A stretch of DNA of 21,922 nucleotides. It comes from a virus. Made by a program: the position numbers and the translations under genes. Shown here piece after piece: positions 8,197-16,039 of this stretch. The stretch lies in the IMG/VR virus record IMGVR_UViG_3300043803_003042, positions 1-21,922 of that record, one strand, 5' to 3'. The notes beneath the pieces were generated by a model. It did not search any database. It saw only the letters and a list, made by a program, of their open reading frames with translations, and was not told where the DNA came from. Position 1 is the first letter of the stretch. Each line of letters starts with the position of its first letter.

Positions 8197-8865
8197 TTAT
8201 TCTATTTCTAGTAAAAAATCAGCTGAAAAATCACTTGTGCATTTCAATTCATAGGCTTGTACATTTTCTCCTTTGGTGAATGGAAAATCAAAATCATCCA
8301 CCACTAAATAATTTATTCCTAATAATTGAAGCGGTTCACATTGAACTTGAATTCCTAGTGGCCATGTACAATAATCTCTTAATTTTTCAAAGTCGGCTTT
8401 TGGGAAACATTCTTCAACTGTTCCTATTTCATTTTCTCCAAATAATATTCCTGTTATGGTAATATCATAATCATCCTGCGACCAATGTTCTTTAATTGTA
8501 CCGATAAAGTTTTGTGCCTTTGCTACGCTTCGTTTTACTATTTTATTTTTTCCTTTTATGGAAATAAATGGTTCGTATGGAAAAGTGTACCATGGCTCTT
8601 TATTTGGGTCATTTTCGGTTACTCTTCTAAATTTTAAAGGGAAGAAATGAGTGTCAACGCTTGGATTGTCTGCCTTCCAAATATTTGAAGCCTTAAAACT
8701 TTCTGAACTGGTTATACCAATTTTCTGATTAAATGGTAAAAACGGAACAGTAGGTAAAGGATGTTTCATTACCTCGTTTTGAAAAGCAGTAAAACGAGGT
8801 ATTGATTCAGCAACTTTTGTTCCTGCAAGTGAAAGAAATAATATGCCTTTGTCTGAATATGCCAT
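8197..8865 (-). CDS. Tail protein, DUF6046-like, between tape measure and hub
   Basis: A 222-aa protein in the position of Mu gp43 (between tape measure and hub). I recognise the general type as the Bacteroidetes phage family DUF6046, from a proline/aromatic-rich first half (HPLPTVPFLPF) followed by KAQNFIGTIKEHWSQDDYDITI and IQVQCEPLQLLGINYLVVDD. No catalytic motif is seen. Its start codon overlaps the tape measure stop by 1 nt. By analogy it would be a tail-tube terminator or hub-associated adaptor. The family name is from memory and should be confirmed by a profile search. Confidence 0.65.
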   Translation of the reverse strand: MAYSDKGILFLSLAGTKVAESIPRFTAFQNEVMKHPLPTVPFLPFNQKIGITSSESFKASNIWKADNPSVDTHFFPLKFRRVTENDPNKEPWYTFPYEPFISIKGKNKIVKRSVAKAQNFIGTIKEHWSQDDYDITITGILFGENEIGTVEECFPKADFEKLRDYCTWPLGIQVQCEPLQLLGINYLVVDDFDFPFTKGENVQAYELKCTSDFSADFLLEIE

Positions 8866-11216
8866 TATATTGATGTTTTAGCCATTGCTAACACACGAAC
8901 TAAAGCGTCCATTACTTGTCTTTCCATATCTGTAGTGGCTTCCGAAAACTCGTTACCTTTAACTGTTAGCGTTTCTACAAGATTTTTGAAATTGATGTAA
9001 ATTTTTGTGTCTTTTGTTCCGCCTGTTACAACGTCTTCATTGGTTTTAGAAAGCGGTGTGTTGTCTTTTGAATTGTCTTTCGGATTTGGGTTTATCCTTT
9101 CTAATACTCCTGATTTTTTTGGGGATTTAATCCCTGTTTTAGCAGGACTATCAGACATACCAAGCATATTCATAAACTTTTGCTTAGTATCTCCAAGGCT
9201 ATCATTATTCCATTTCAAAGAAGAACCTGCTTGAATTGTATACTTGACTGTATTTTTCCCCTCTTCAATGGTTTTATTTTTACTTTCAATGAGTGCTTTC
9301 TTTCTTGCTTCAGATTCTTTCTTTATACGTTCTAATCCCTTTTGTGCTCCTTCTTTATCCCATAATGACTTTACTTTGTACCATCCTTTTTGGATTAGTT
9401 CAAAGGCACTCATAAATACATGTCCCAAAGAAAGCGCATAAGTCTTCATCGCATAAAAAAATGTCATAAATCCTGATTTGATAGCTTTAAGTGTAAAACT
9501 CCAAGCCTTTCCCCAACCATCAATGCGAGATACTAGGTACATTATGATTGCGATTAATGCAATAATACCTGCAATAACCCATGTGGTAGGACTTGCATAT
9601 AGTATCCTATTTAAACCTGTTTGTGCAGTAGCCCATAGCCAAGTTGCAGCTGCAACACCTTTGTTTGCGATTGCTTTTGCATTTGTCCAAAATATGGTGG
9701 CTTTATCAACGATTAAGTTTTTTAAACCCCAACCATTTTTTAATTGTTCCCAAAATACGATTGCTTTATCCCAAATCACTTTTGCCTTCATTACAGCAAT
9801 CAGTCCAAGTATGGTTCCTGTGATGGTATAAACCCAAACATTCCCTTCTTGAAATTTTTGTATTAACCAATTGGTAGCATCTGATGCACCTCCAATGATT
9901 GTAGCCAAAAACTCTAATGGTGGAATAACAATGGTACTTACAATACCTCCTAAATTGATACCGATAGCACTTAATTTTGTCATTACGGATTTAATTCTAT
10001 CCATCGGATTAATAGAAAGCTTAAAAGCCTTTTCCGTCTCTCCCTGCGAGTTAGCAACCTCTTTCAGAGTGTTTTTTAATTTGTCTGCATCGGATGAAAG
10101 CACAATGAAGGCACTTCTTGCTTCTTTATCCACCAATCCCATTTTTGCTAAAAAGGATGATTTCTTTTCATCAGACATATTTTTCATTTTGTTTTGCAAG
10201 TCTCCGAAAATGTCATTCATTTCACGAATTGTTCCTGACTTGTCAAAAACTCGTATGCCTGCTTTACTCAAATTTTTACGCACGTCAATTTTTCCCAATG
10301 CAGAGAAAGCATTTTCCATAAGAACCGCTGAACGTTCAGCACTCTGCCCTTTACCCGTCATATAGGCAAATACTCCTGCAGTTTCTTTAAAGTTTACGCC
10401 TAAAGCTTTTCCCGAAGCAATGAGACCAGGCATATATTGAGCAAAGTCTGAAAACTCTCCTGCGCCCACACGTTTAGCCGCAAAAAATGTATCCATTACC
10501 TCTTGTGCATTGGTGTTTTCTTTACCAATCAATGACAACGATTGAGCAAGCGCATCAGATACAGTTGTTAGGTCGGTAAATCCACCTTTTGAACCTTTAA
10601 GAGCAGTTTTCAAAATTTGAGTTGAAAGTGTAACGTCTCCTGTTTGAGAAAGTATTTTTTCAAACGAATCAGGAACTGTGTTTAAGTCGGCATTGGCTTC
10701 TGTACCAATTCCGATAAGTTCCTTTTTTAATTTTGAAAGTTGTTCCTGATTAAGTTGTGCTGTGGTATTGATTTTAGCCATACCTTCATCAAACTTAAAA
10801 GCCATTTGCCCTGTTTTGAAAAGGGCGGCACCTGCCATTGTAATTGGATTGGTTAAAAAATTAGAAAACGGCATACTTTGAATGGCATCTTTCATATTGC
10901 GTTTGAATACGCTACCATTAATGGTATCTAAATGATTGATTTCCTTTTCAAGTTTTTTGATTTCGGTGTTGTATGCCCTGATTGATTTTAAATTAGAGGC
11001 AGGTATCCACTCTTTTTCGGCTTTTAATAGTTCTAATTTGGAACGTAAAGAACCAACAGAACCGCCCATGTCCTCAATCAATTTAGATGTCTTTGCACTT
11101 TGAGTTTGCAACTTTGCGAATTTATCCAAAGCATTGTCAGATGTTATTCCAATTTTTTGTAACTTGGAACTCATCTTGTCATTGAGTGATAAGATATATT
11201 CTAAAGTGTTTGACAT
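8865..11216 (-). CDS. Tail tape measure protein (TP901 type)
   Basis: A 783-aa protein that sets tail length. Residues 1-110 are coiled coil. Residues about 140-400 hold the conserved tape-measure core, including GGFTDLTTVSDALAQSLSL and AGEFSDFAQYMPGLI. Three hydrophobic stretches follow (about 417-443, 461-478 and 545-563), thought in the family to help breach the host membrane. The C-terminal region is charged and helical, with a Lys/Pro/Asn linker near 690-725. No muralytic domain is seen. At roughly 1.5 angstroms per residue the tail would be on the order of 115 nm long. This is an inference from the general rule. The start codon is directly back to back with a + strand ATG. Confidence 0.95.
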   Translation of the reverse strand: MSNTLEYILSLNDKMSSKLQKIGITSDNALDKFAKLQTQSAKTSKLIEDMGGSVGSLRSKLELLKAEKEWIPASNLKSIRAYNTEIKKLEKEINHLDTINGSVFKRNMKDAIQSMPFSNFLTNPITMAGAALFKTGQMAFKFDEGMAKINTTAQLNQEQLSKLKKELIGIGTEANADLNTVPDSFEKILSQTGDVTLSTQILKTALKGSKGGFTDLTTVSDALAQSLSLIGKENTNAQEVMDTFFAAKRVGAGEFSDFAQYMPGLIASGKALGVNFKETAGVFAYMTGKGQSAERSAVLMENAFSALGKIDVRKNLSKAGIRVFDKSGTIREMNDIFGDLQNKMKNMSDEKKSSFLAKMGLVDKEARSAFIVLSSDADKLKNTLKEVANSQGETEKAFKLSINPMDRIKSVMTKLSAIGINLGGIVSTIVIPPLEFLATIIGGASDATNWLIQKFQEGNVWVYTITGTILGLIAVMKAKVIWDKAIVFWEQLKNGWGLKNLIVDKATIFWTNAKAIANKGVAAATWLWATAQTGLNRILYASPTTWVIAGIIALIAIIMYLVSRIDGWGKAWSFTLKAIKSGFMTFFYAMKTYALSLGHVFMSAFELIQKGWYKVKSLWDKEGAQKGLERIKKESEARKKALIESKNKTIEEGKNTVKYTIQAGSSLKWNNDSLGDTKQKFMNMLGMSDSPAKTGIKSPKKSGVLERINPNPKDNSKDNTPLSKTNEDVVTGGTKDTKIYINFKNLVETLTVKGNEFSEATTDMERQVMDALVRVLAMAKTSI

Positions 11217-11426
11217 ATGATTGCGATTTTGTTTGGTGCTTATGTTGTTGCAGGTATTGTATTTTTTCTGAAGAAATCAACAGGAACAATTTTCACTGTT
11301 TTATTCTTACCTTTTTCAATCCTACATGCTTTGATTACAAACCATGACAATAGAAGACCTACAGCCATTTTTCTGCTTGTAATCTTTACAATTTTTGTAT
11401 CAGTAATGTATAAGCTATTCGGCTAA
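11217..11426 (+). CDS. Candidate small membrane protein, antisense to the late operon
   Basis: A 69-aa ORF on the opposite strand from its neighbours. It is highly hydrophobic, with probable membrane segments near residues 2-18, 23-41 and 49-66, separated by KK at 19-20 and NHDNRRP at 42-48. This looks like a real multi-span protein. Codons are ordinary for the window. Its ATG is adjacent to the tape measure ATG (shared CATATG), and its end overlaps the chaperone extension tail-to-tail by 12 nt. It fills the only sizeable gap in the leftward operon. No good promoter or ribosome site is visible. The alternative is a 42-aa leftward ORF (11368-11240, starting MAVGLLLSWFVIK) that ends 23 nt before the tape measure start. 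Only one of the two need be real. A superinfection-exclusion role would be speculation. Confidence 0.42.
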   Translation: MIAILFGAYVVAGIVFFLKKSTGTIFTVLFLPFSILHALITNHDNRRPTAIFLLVIFTIFVSVMYKLFG

Positions 11427-11627
11427 ATCTGAATTGTTGTTATTTGCTTTTTCATTATGCCTAATCCATTTCAATTCTTGTAATCGCATAGCCCATTCTT
11501 CATCTGAAAGACTATCGGGGTCATCAATCCGAAAATAGTAACGCAATAGTGCGTTACCAATTCGGATGTGTTCATCATTGTCGACCTCGACAGCCTCTAA
11601 TACTTTTCCAGTGATGCTTTTTGAACT
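11415..11627 (-). CDS. Tail chaperone C-terminal extension (GT-like), entered by -1 frameshift
   Basis: An open -1 frame relative to the tail chaperone. It begins after a TGA at 11630-11628 and ends at TAG 11417-11415 (70 codons). It contains no ATG, GTG or TTG in its first 27 codons, yet encodes a protein-like, acidic, helical sequence (IRIGNALLRYYFRIDDPDSL then SDEEWAMRLQELKWI). In contractile and lambdoid phages the tail chaperone is made in a short form and a longer frameshifted form, with the two binding the tape measure and tube. Position just before the tape measure gene, lack of a start, and overlap with the chaperone all fit that arrangement. The predicted long form is about 171 aa. 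Confidence 0.7.
   Translation of the reverse strand, partial: SSKSITGKVLEAVEVDNDEHIRIGNALLRYYFRIDDPDSLSDEEWAMRLQELKWIRHNEKANNNNSDLAE
11579..11609 (-). other. Probable -1 frameshift signal in the tail chaperone gene
   Basis: Read leftward, the 0-frame codons are CTG GAA AAG TAT TAG. The sequence G GAA AAG (11609-11603) allows the lysine tRNA to slip from AAG to AAA, the A-AAG type of slip, and is one base away from the lambda site G GGA AAG. After 10 nt comes a small hairpin, TGTCG-AGGT-CGACA (11592-11579). The heptamer is not strictly canonical, so the exact slip codon is uncertain. Another position in the 11627-11597 overlap is possible. Confidence 0.55.
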
Positions 11628-11929
11628 TCAATAATTCCTTCAAGTTCACCGCAAACAGATAAGAATAACATATCATCTGTTTTGATATCGTCATCGCCGC
11701 AAAGCCAGCATTGGTTTAACAAAACTTCATTAAATTTTAAATGGTCTTGTTTTCCTGCTACTCCTGCGTATGAAAGAACTTTTCGTGTAGGTGCTTTTAA
11801 CCAACATTGTTTACCACCTTCAAGCTTAATACGGTAAATTTTACCATGCTTGTCTTTCAATTCTTTGATTTGCTCTTCTGTCAAATCAACAAATCCATTG
11901 TTTGTTTCGATTGCCTCTTTATTTACCAT
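11597..11929 (-). CDS. Tail assembly chaperone (gpG / Mu gp41-like)
   Basis: A 110-aa acidic, helical protein placed between tail tube and tape measure, the tail chaperone position. It has LTEEQIKELKDKHGKIYRI near the N-terminus and NEVLLNQCWLCGDDDIKTDD in the middle, a pattern familiar from Bacteroidetes phage proteins at this locus. I chose the ATG at 11929, six nt past the tube stop, over an upstream ATG at 11962 that would overlap the tube gene by 28 nt and add 11 unlikely residues. It would coat the tape measure before tube polymerisation. The gene ends at TAG 11597, with an open -1 frame continuing beyond. Confidence 0.75.
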   Translation of the reverse strand: MVNKEAIETNNGFVDLTEEQIKELKDKHGKIYRIKLEGGKQCWLKAPTRKVLSYAGVAGKQDHLKFNEVLLNQCWLCGDDDIKTDDMLFLSVCGELEGIIEVQKASLEKY

Positions 11930-11934
11930 GACTA

Positions 11935-12342
11935 CTAAACATTTTGTTGGATATCTAAACAAATAAAAGGAAGTGTTATTTCTTGAAATTTATCTCCTTG
12001 TTTTGTTCCTTTTTTAGCTTCAGTAAATCTACAACCTACCATGCGATCTGTTTTTAAAATATCAGGTGGATTTCCATAAGTACAACTTATATCGATTGAA
12101 AGTGATAATACTGAACCTTTTCCTGCAACAACTAATGCTTCATAGTCACTTTGTAACATTGTAACATTACCTTCATAGGAAAAATTTCCTGATTGAATTG
12201 CTTTTGGTTTTCCACCTTTACCATATACAACCTCACGTTCTACTTTTTCGGTGTATTCAACACCTCTCAGACCTAGCAAGTCCTTTCCACCTACAATCAC
12301 TGTAGTGTCTGAAAATTCGTATTCTCTTGAATTAAATGACAT
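11935..12342 (-). CDS. Tail tube protein
   Basis: A 135-aa protein downstream of the sheath gene, with the size and strand-rich pattern of contractile tail tube proteins (Mu gpM-like). Visible elements are an N-terminal EYEFSDTTVIVGG, a LLGLRGVEYTEKVEREVVYG strand pair (about 23-42), YEGNVTMLQSDYEAL with a helix, and a C-terminal FQEITLPFICLDIQ strand. It forms stacked hexameric rings through which DNA passes. The sheath-tube-chaperone-tape measure order is the standard one. Confidence 0.82.
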   Translation of the reverse strand: MSFNSREYEFSDTTVIVGGKDLLGLRGVEYTEKVEREVVYGKGGKPKAIQSGNFSYEGNVTMLQSDYEALVVAGKGSVLSLSIDISCTYGNPPDILKTDRMVGCRFTEAKKGTKQGDKFQEITLPFICLDIQQNV

Positions 12343-12368
12343 TTTAATATAATTTAAAAAATGATTAA

Positions 12369-13589
12369 TTATTGTACAGGAACGTATCCTAATGGAACTT
12401 CAATGTATGTAGCATACCCCTTTGGTCTAACTCTTAAATATTCCAATTTAAGTTTTGAGTTTGAAGCCATATTATTAGTCAAGTCCATTTTTACGACTAC
12501 ACCTTTGTCTTTGTCGTTAGATTTGTCAACTGATAATTCTCCATTGTCGGTCATTTCAGAAGCAATTCTTCTAATAATGTTTCCTTCAATTGTAGTAGCA
12601 TCGAAAGGGGATAATGTTCCATCTGCATTTAAGTCAAAATCTCCTTGTAGGAAATCAAGCATTACATCATAAGCAAGACGGTATGCTTTATCAATCACTC
12701 TTCGTCTTACCAAGAAATGATAATCATCACCAGTGTCACAAGCTAAATGATCTTCCACAAAGAAATAACCGCTTCTACCTACGTGTTGACGAAAAGTCAT
12801 ATATCCTTTATCATGGATGCTTTCTGTATCAAACTCCTCTACAGGTGTATCTAAAATATACACGTTATCTGATTTAACAGGACCATCAATAACCTTTGCA
12901 ATTTTAACATGTACAGGATTTTTTGCAATTCTTCCTGCTAATAATCCCATTGCTGCACCTTTGCTTGCAGTGGTTCCTGTGCGCTTTTCTGTATCTCCAA
13001 TTAATACACCTACACGATTGTCTGAACGTAAAAGCAAATCAGGCAATGCAGTAATAGTACCATTAAAGTTATAGCCTTCAATTAAAACAAAAATTGGTGC
13101 TTTTTTCGTATCCGTGTAGTTTACAGAATAGGTTTGAGCAGCAGTAATGGAAGGAACTACGTCGCTATCCAATCCATTCACGATTGTATGCGTGTATGAA
13201 TTATCTGGATTAAACACTGTGATGATACCTCTCAAACGACCATTGGCTGTATTTGTGAGTTTATCTGCAGGTGCTACACCATTTACAGGAATAAATACCT
13301 CACTTATTTTTACGGTACGAGCCACGCCCATAATCCATAATTCAGTGCCTTCACCTGCTTCATTGTAAAACTCTTGTAAGAATTTATACAACTTATGGTT
13401 AGGAATACTGTCAACAATCCCTAATGTTGCTACAGACTTCATTCCTTTAACCACATAAGGCGTGTTTAATAAAAATGTTGTTCCTACAGCTTCAGCATTG
13501 CAAATTAATCCTAATACTCCATCAGGACTAACCGAAACAGAGCCAATTGCTCCGTTTTGAAAATTAATATCTATGCTTGGAAAACTCAT
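12369..13589 (-). CDS. Tail sheath protein (DUF2586-type)
   Basis: A 406-aa contractile sheath protein. Sequence landmarks: LGLICNAEAVGTTF (about 26-39), which resembles the N-terminal strand region. Next come a helical YKFLQEFYNEAGEGTELWIMG (in pieces, about 68-88) and a central PDLLLRSDNRVGVLIGD region. A C-terminal half follows with GYFFVEDHLACDTGDDY, RRRVIDKAYRLAYDVMLDFL and a final strand KLEYLRVRPKGYATYIEVPL, which in sheath proteins joins neighbouring subunits. Presence of a sheath, tube, gp25 and J shows this is a myovirus-type tail. An antisense ORF at 12361-12672 is a shadow of this gene. Confidence 0.88.
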   Translation of the reverse strand: MSFPSIDINFQNGAIGSVSVSPDGVLGLICNAEAVGTTFLLNTPYVVKGMKSVATLGIVDSIPNHKLYKFLQEFYNEAGEGTELWIMGVARTVKISEVFIPVNGVAPADKLTNTANGRLRGIITVFNPDNSYTHTIVNGLDSDVVPSITAAQTYSVNYTDTKKAPIFVLIEGYNFNGTITALPDLLLRSDNRVGVLIGDTEKRTGTTASKGAAMGLLAGRIAKNPVHVKIAKVIDGPVKSDNVYILDTPVEEFDTESIHDKGYMTFRQHVGRSGYFFVEDHLACDTGDDYHFLVRRRVIDKAYRLAYDVMLDFLQGDFDLNADGTLSPFDATTIEGNIIRRIASEMTDNGELSVDKSNDKDKGVVVKMDLTNNMASNSKLKLEYLRVRPKGYATYIEVPLGYVPVQ

Positions 13590-13591
13590 GG

Positions 13592-13846
13592 CTATTCTGA
13601 TTTAGCAGTTTTTGACTTGTTTTTAGAAACTACTTTATCAGTATTTTCTTCAACTTTTTTTCCTTCAGTAGTATTTTCTTCAAATACTTCTTTTACAAAT
13701 TTCACAGGTTTCTCAACTGTTTCAATTGATTTGTCTTCAAGCGTTCTTGCATGTAATTTTGCATCTGAATGCTCATAGAAGGCTTGTCCATCAGCAGTTT
13801 TAAAATACTGCTTTAAATTTGGGTGTTGTTCGAAAATATTATCCAC
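13592..13846 (-). CDS. Small conserved-type protein of unknown function
   Basis: An 84-aa protein just upstream of the sheath gene, 2 nt away, overlapping the spanin-like gene's end by 8 nt. The N-terminal half (FEQHPNLKQYFKTADGQAFY then SDAKLHARTL) resembles short proteins seen in Bacteroidetes phages near the head genes. The C-terminal half is lysine/glutamate-rich low complexity (KKVEENTDKVVSKNKSK). No function can be assigned from sequence. Possible roles are head completion or a small internal protein, by position only. Confidence 0.6.
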   Translation of the reverse strand: MDNIFEQHPNLKQYFKTADGQAFYEHSDAKLHARTLEDKSIETVEKPVKFVKEVFEENTTEGKKVEENTDKVVSKNKSKTAKSE

Positions 13847-14333
13847 GTCTAATAAATTTTAGGGGTTTAACATAGTAGCCTATCAAACTGATGATGGCAA
13901 TTAATAAAATGATTCTTGCAATCCAAAGTTGAATAATGACATACCAGGGATATGGTTTGTCTACTTTAATAGTTCTAATTTTTGTTTCAATTTTGGTATC
14001 AAATTGATGTTGTTCAATCCATTGTTTATATAAGGCTTGTGCCTCTGCATAACAGTCAACTTGTAACTTGTTATTTTTAATTTTCACTTTGGGAACTTTG
14101 ACATATTTTCCTGAATCGGTATTCAGAATATTATCAATCTTAATCCTACCATTGGAATCTACTTTCAATGATGCTGTATAAGAGCTTGTATCAGCTTTTA
14201 CAAGGTAGACAGTATCTCTAACTATTTCCTTTGTTGTGTGTGCTGAAACTACAATGTTTTGCGGTGTTGTTTTCGTGGTATGACATGATACCAGGAATAA
14301 TAACAAGGTGAGTAAATAAAATGCTTTTTTCAT
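13839..14333 (-). CDS. Unimolecular spanin (u-spanin) candidate
   Basis: A 164-aa protein with two membrane anchors. The N-terminal lipoprotein signal has the lipobox LVSC with Cys17, and the C-terminal transmembrane segment is at about 130-154, followed by a basic KPLKFIRRG tail, which predicts a cytoplasmic C-terminus. The roughly 110-residue middle is periplasmic and strand/charge-rich. An outer-membrane lipid anchor plus an inner-membrane span in one chain is the defining layout of u-spanins such as phage T1 gp11, which fuse inner and outer membranes in the last step of lysis. It follows a CHAP endolysin and a small membrane protein, making a lysis cassette. A few residues near R140 are polar inside the hydrophobic stretch. 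No family search was possible. Confidence 0.72.
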   Translation of the reverse strand: MKKAFYLLTLLLFLVSCHTTKTTPQNIVVSAHTTKEIVRDTVYLVKADTSSYTASLKVDSNGRIKIDNILNTDSGKYVKVPKVKIKNNKLQVDCYAEAQALYKQWIEQHQFDTKIETKIRTIKVDKPYPWYVIIQLWIARIILLIAIISLIGYYVKPLKFIRRG

Positions 14334-14347
14334 TTTTAATTAAATTA

Positions 14348-14794
14348 TTAGATTCTTAAAAAACCTTTGCAAGATGATATGGTGCGTGTTCTGCGACAAA
14401 CCTCATACCCCTCACGAGAACCATCATCGTTCGTATTGCCTTCGATGGTTTGAATTTTTGTTGATGAGATTACTTTTTCAACAAAGCCTGTGTGTCCTTT
14501 TCCACCTCCAAAATCCATTATAAAAATGTCTCCTGCTTGAGGTGTTTTTTGTCTTAATAATGGTTTTGAATTCCACTGATCCATAACACCACCTGTTTTC
14601 TTTAGTGGGTTTATTGTGGCTTTTTGGCTTACACACCAAAAAACAAAAGCCATGCACCATGAATACCCCTTTGATAAGCCTACACTTTTTAGGTACTTTT
14701 CTACGTCTGTACCTGCGTTTGAGCCTTTCGGCATCTCTTGAACTCCTAATTGGGTTGTGGCAACTTTTAATACCTCTTCGGCTAATGGTGTCAT
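14348..14794 (-). CDS. CHAP-domain endolysin
   Basis: A 148-aa cysteine-histidine amidohydrolase/peptidase that cuts peptidoglycan. Catalytic residues are visible: Cys47 in YSWCMAFVFW, His101 in GKGHTGFVEK, and an acidic/Asn partner in IEGNTND (E118/N120). QAGDIFIMDF at 86-95 is the usual strand before the His. The protein is only the catalytic domain, with no cell-wall-binding module and no signal peptide, so release depends on a holin. The start codon overlaps the upstream membrane-protein gene by 4 nt. The spanin candidate follows 14 nt later. Confidence 0.88.
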   Translation of the reverse strand: MTPLAEEVLKVATTQLGVQEMPKGSNAGTDVEKYLKSVGLSKGYSWCMAFVFWCVSQKATINPLKKTGGVMDQWNSKPLLRQKTPQAGDIFIMDFGGGKGHTGFVEKVISSTKIQTIEGNTNDDGSREGYEVCRRTRTISSCKGFLRI

Positions 14795-15096
14795 GACTTT
14801 CCGTTTAATTGTTTGTATTTTTTTAATTCGTCCGTGAGCTGTTGTACACTTGCCATCAGCTCATGAATTTGCGCATCCTGTTCTTTGATTGTTTTGGTTG
14901 CTGTTTCAAGATCACCCAAAACTTCTTTGTACCTACGTGTCATATCATCAAGTAATTCCTGATAATACTGTGCGTTTTTTATAGCATTATCAATCTCTTG
15001 GGATTTGACTTGCGCCAAGGTTTGTTTTCTCGAAAATATCCAAGCCACAGCTCCCGAACCGAGAGCTGTAAGCGTGGCATATATAGCATCCATCAT
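14791..15096 (-). CDS. Holin-like membrane protein with coiled coil
   Basis: A 101-aa protein with a single membrane segment at about 4-20 (AIYATLTALGSGAVAWIF) followed by RK and a long coiled coil to the end. Position immediately before the endolysin (4-nt overlap) suggests a holin. By the positive-inside rule, the basic residues after the segment place the coiled coil in the cytoplasm. That argues against an i-spanin, whose coiled coil is periplasmic. Similar Bacteroidetes phage proteins are usually left unnamed. Single-span, long-tailed proteins are atypical holins, so the call is by context. Confidence 0.55.
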   Translation of the reverse strand: MMDAIYATLTALGSGAVAWIFSRKQTLAQVKSQEIDNAIKNAQYYQELLDDMTRRYKEVLGDLETATKTIKEQDAQIHELMASVQQLTDELKKYKQLNGKS

Positions 15097-15117
15097 AACA
15101 CAAACAACACTGAAGGA

Positions 15118-16014
15118 TTAATAAGTAGCTCCGATGTACTTGTTTCTTACAGGCAATGCAATAAAGTAATGTCTGTAGTTTAATCGGTTCGTTTGGTTTT
15201 TAGTATCCGCTTTGTCGAAATACTGTTTTGTAGAACCTGTTTTCTTCACAATATTTTCTACGGTAAAGAAGAAAGAAGCTTTTCTATCTCCTGTTGCTTC
15301 CACTGCGCCAAATGCTTTTTTAGCACCTGCAGAGTCAAACAATGGGTTACCTACATATTGATGAATTTCAAATCCTGCAATGACAGGTACTGTTTGTCCT
15401 TTTGCGTGATCGATTAAACGATCTGCAAAGTTTTGGCGGTCTAATAACAAGTCATTGTAGTGATCCGGTGACAATACTACACGTCTGCCTTCTACTGGTG
15501 CTTCCATTTTATCGAAAGCATCTTTCATGGCAACTAAATCAGCGTAAGTCATTCTTTTTCGTGTACCGATTACTTCACCTGTTGCCTCTAACACTGGTGT
15601 GTTCACTGTATTAGATTGCGGTGCAATAGCGTGTGCAGCTTTTCTGAATTTCTTCTTATTGATGTCACGTAAGTGTGGCTTGGTAGCCGCATCAATAATT
15701 GGATAAGATGCACCAATTGCAGCATCATCTGAAATAGTAGTTGCTTTTGTTTGGTATTTATCCAATGTGATTGTTACAGAATCATCATCGTATGCCTGTT
15801 CAGGAATAGGATATGTTGTATTGTTCACTAATACGTCTACTTCAAATTCTGATGTAGGGATGTGAATTTGGTTTAATTCACCTGCTTGACCTTCTAAGGC
15901 TTCGAATACAGGTGTGTTTAATTCTTCTACACCGTCTAACCAAGGTGCTGAATCTTGTGTTGTAAACAAAGTTCTAACTCTGTTTAACCATACTTCTGGA
16001 AAATTTGCTGGCAT
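15118..16014 (-). CDS. Major capsid protein (HK97-fold, Mu gpT-like position)
   Basis: A 298-aa capsid protein placed just after the prohead protease/scaffold gene. The pattern is right for the family: a strand-rich E-loop-like region (FEVDVLVNNTTYPIP, about 57-71), a P-domain helix with RKAAHAIAPQ, and GRRVVLSPDHYNDLLLDRQ (about 177-195), the usual sequence just before the A-domain. It has the C-terminal FFFTVENIVKKTGSTK region and an RHYFIALPVRNKYIG end. No fused protease domain is present, and the N-terminus lacks a long scaffold delta domain, consistent with a separate scaffold in the upstream gene. Confidence 0.85.
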   Translation of the reverse strand: MPANFPEVWLNRVRTLFTTQDSAPWLDGVEELNTPVFEALEGQAGELNQIHIPTSEFEVDVLVNNTTYPIPEQAYDDDSVTITLDKYQTKATTISDDAAIGASYPIIDAATKPHLRDINKKKFRKAAHAIAPQSNTVNTPVLEATGEVIGTRKRMTYADLVAMKDAFDKMEAPVEGRRVVLSPDHYNDLLLDRQNFADRLIDHAKGQTVPVIAGFEIHQYVGNPLFDSAGAKKAFGAVEATGDRKASFFFTVENIVKKTGSTKQYFDKADTKNQTNRLNYRHYFIALPVRNKYIGATY

Positions 16015-16039
16015 TTCTCTTTGATTTAAAAATTAATGA

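Noticed and set aside
9244-10365. Several + strand ORFs (up to 164 aa) inside the tape measure region
   Set aside because: They are hydrophobic shadows of a long helical coding sequence on the - strand, with no independent support.
11929-11962. Upstream start (ATG at 11962) for the tail chaperone
   Set aside because: It would overlap the tube gene by 28 nt and add 11 residues with no fit to the family pattern. The ATG at 11929 follows the tube stop directly.
12361-12672. 103-aa + strand ORF
   Set aside because: It is fully antisense to the C-terminal part of the sheath gene, which has clear family features. No start signal or conserved pattern.
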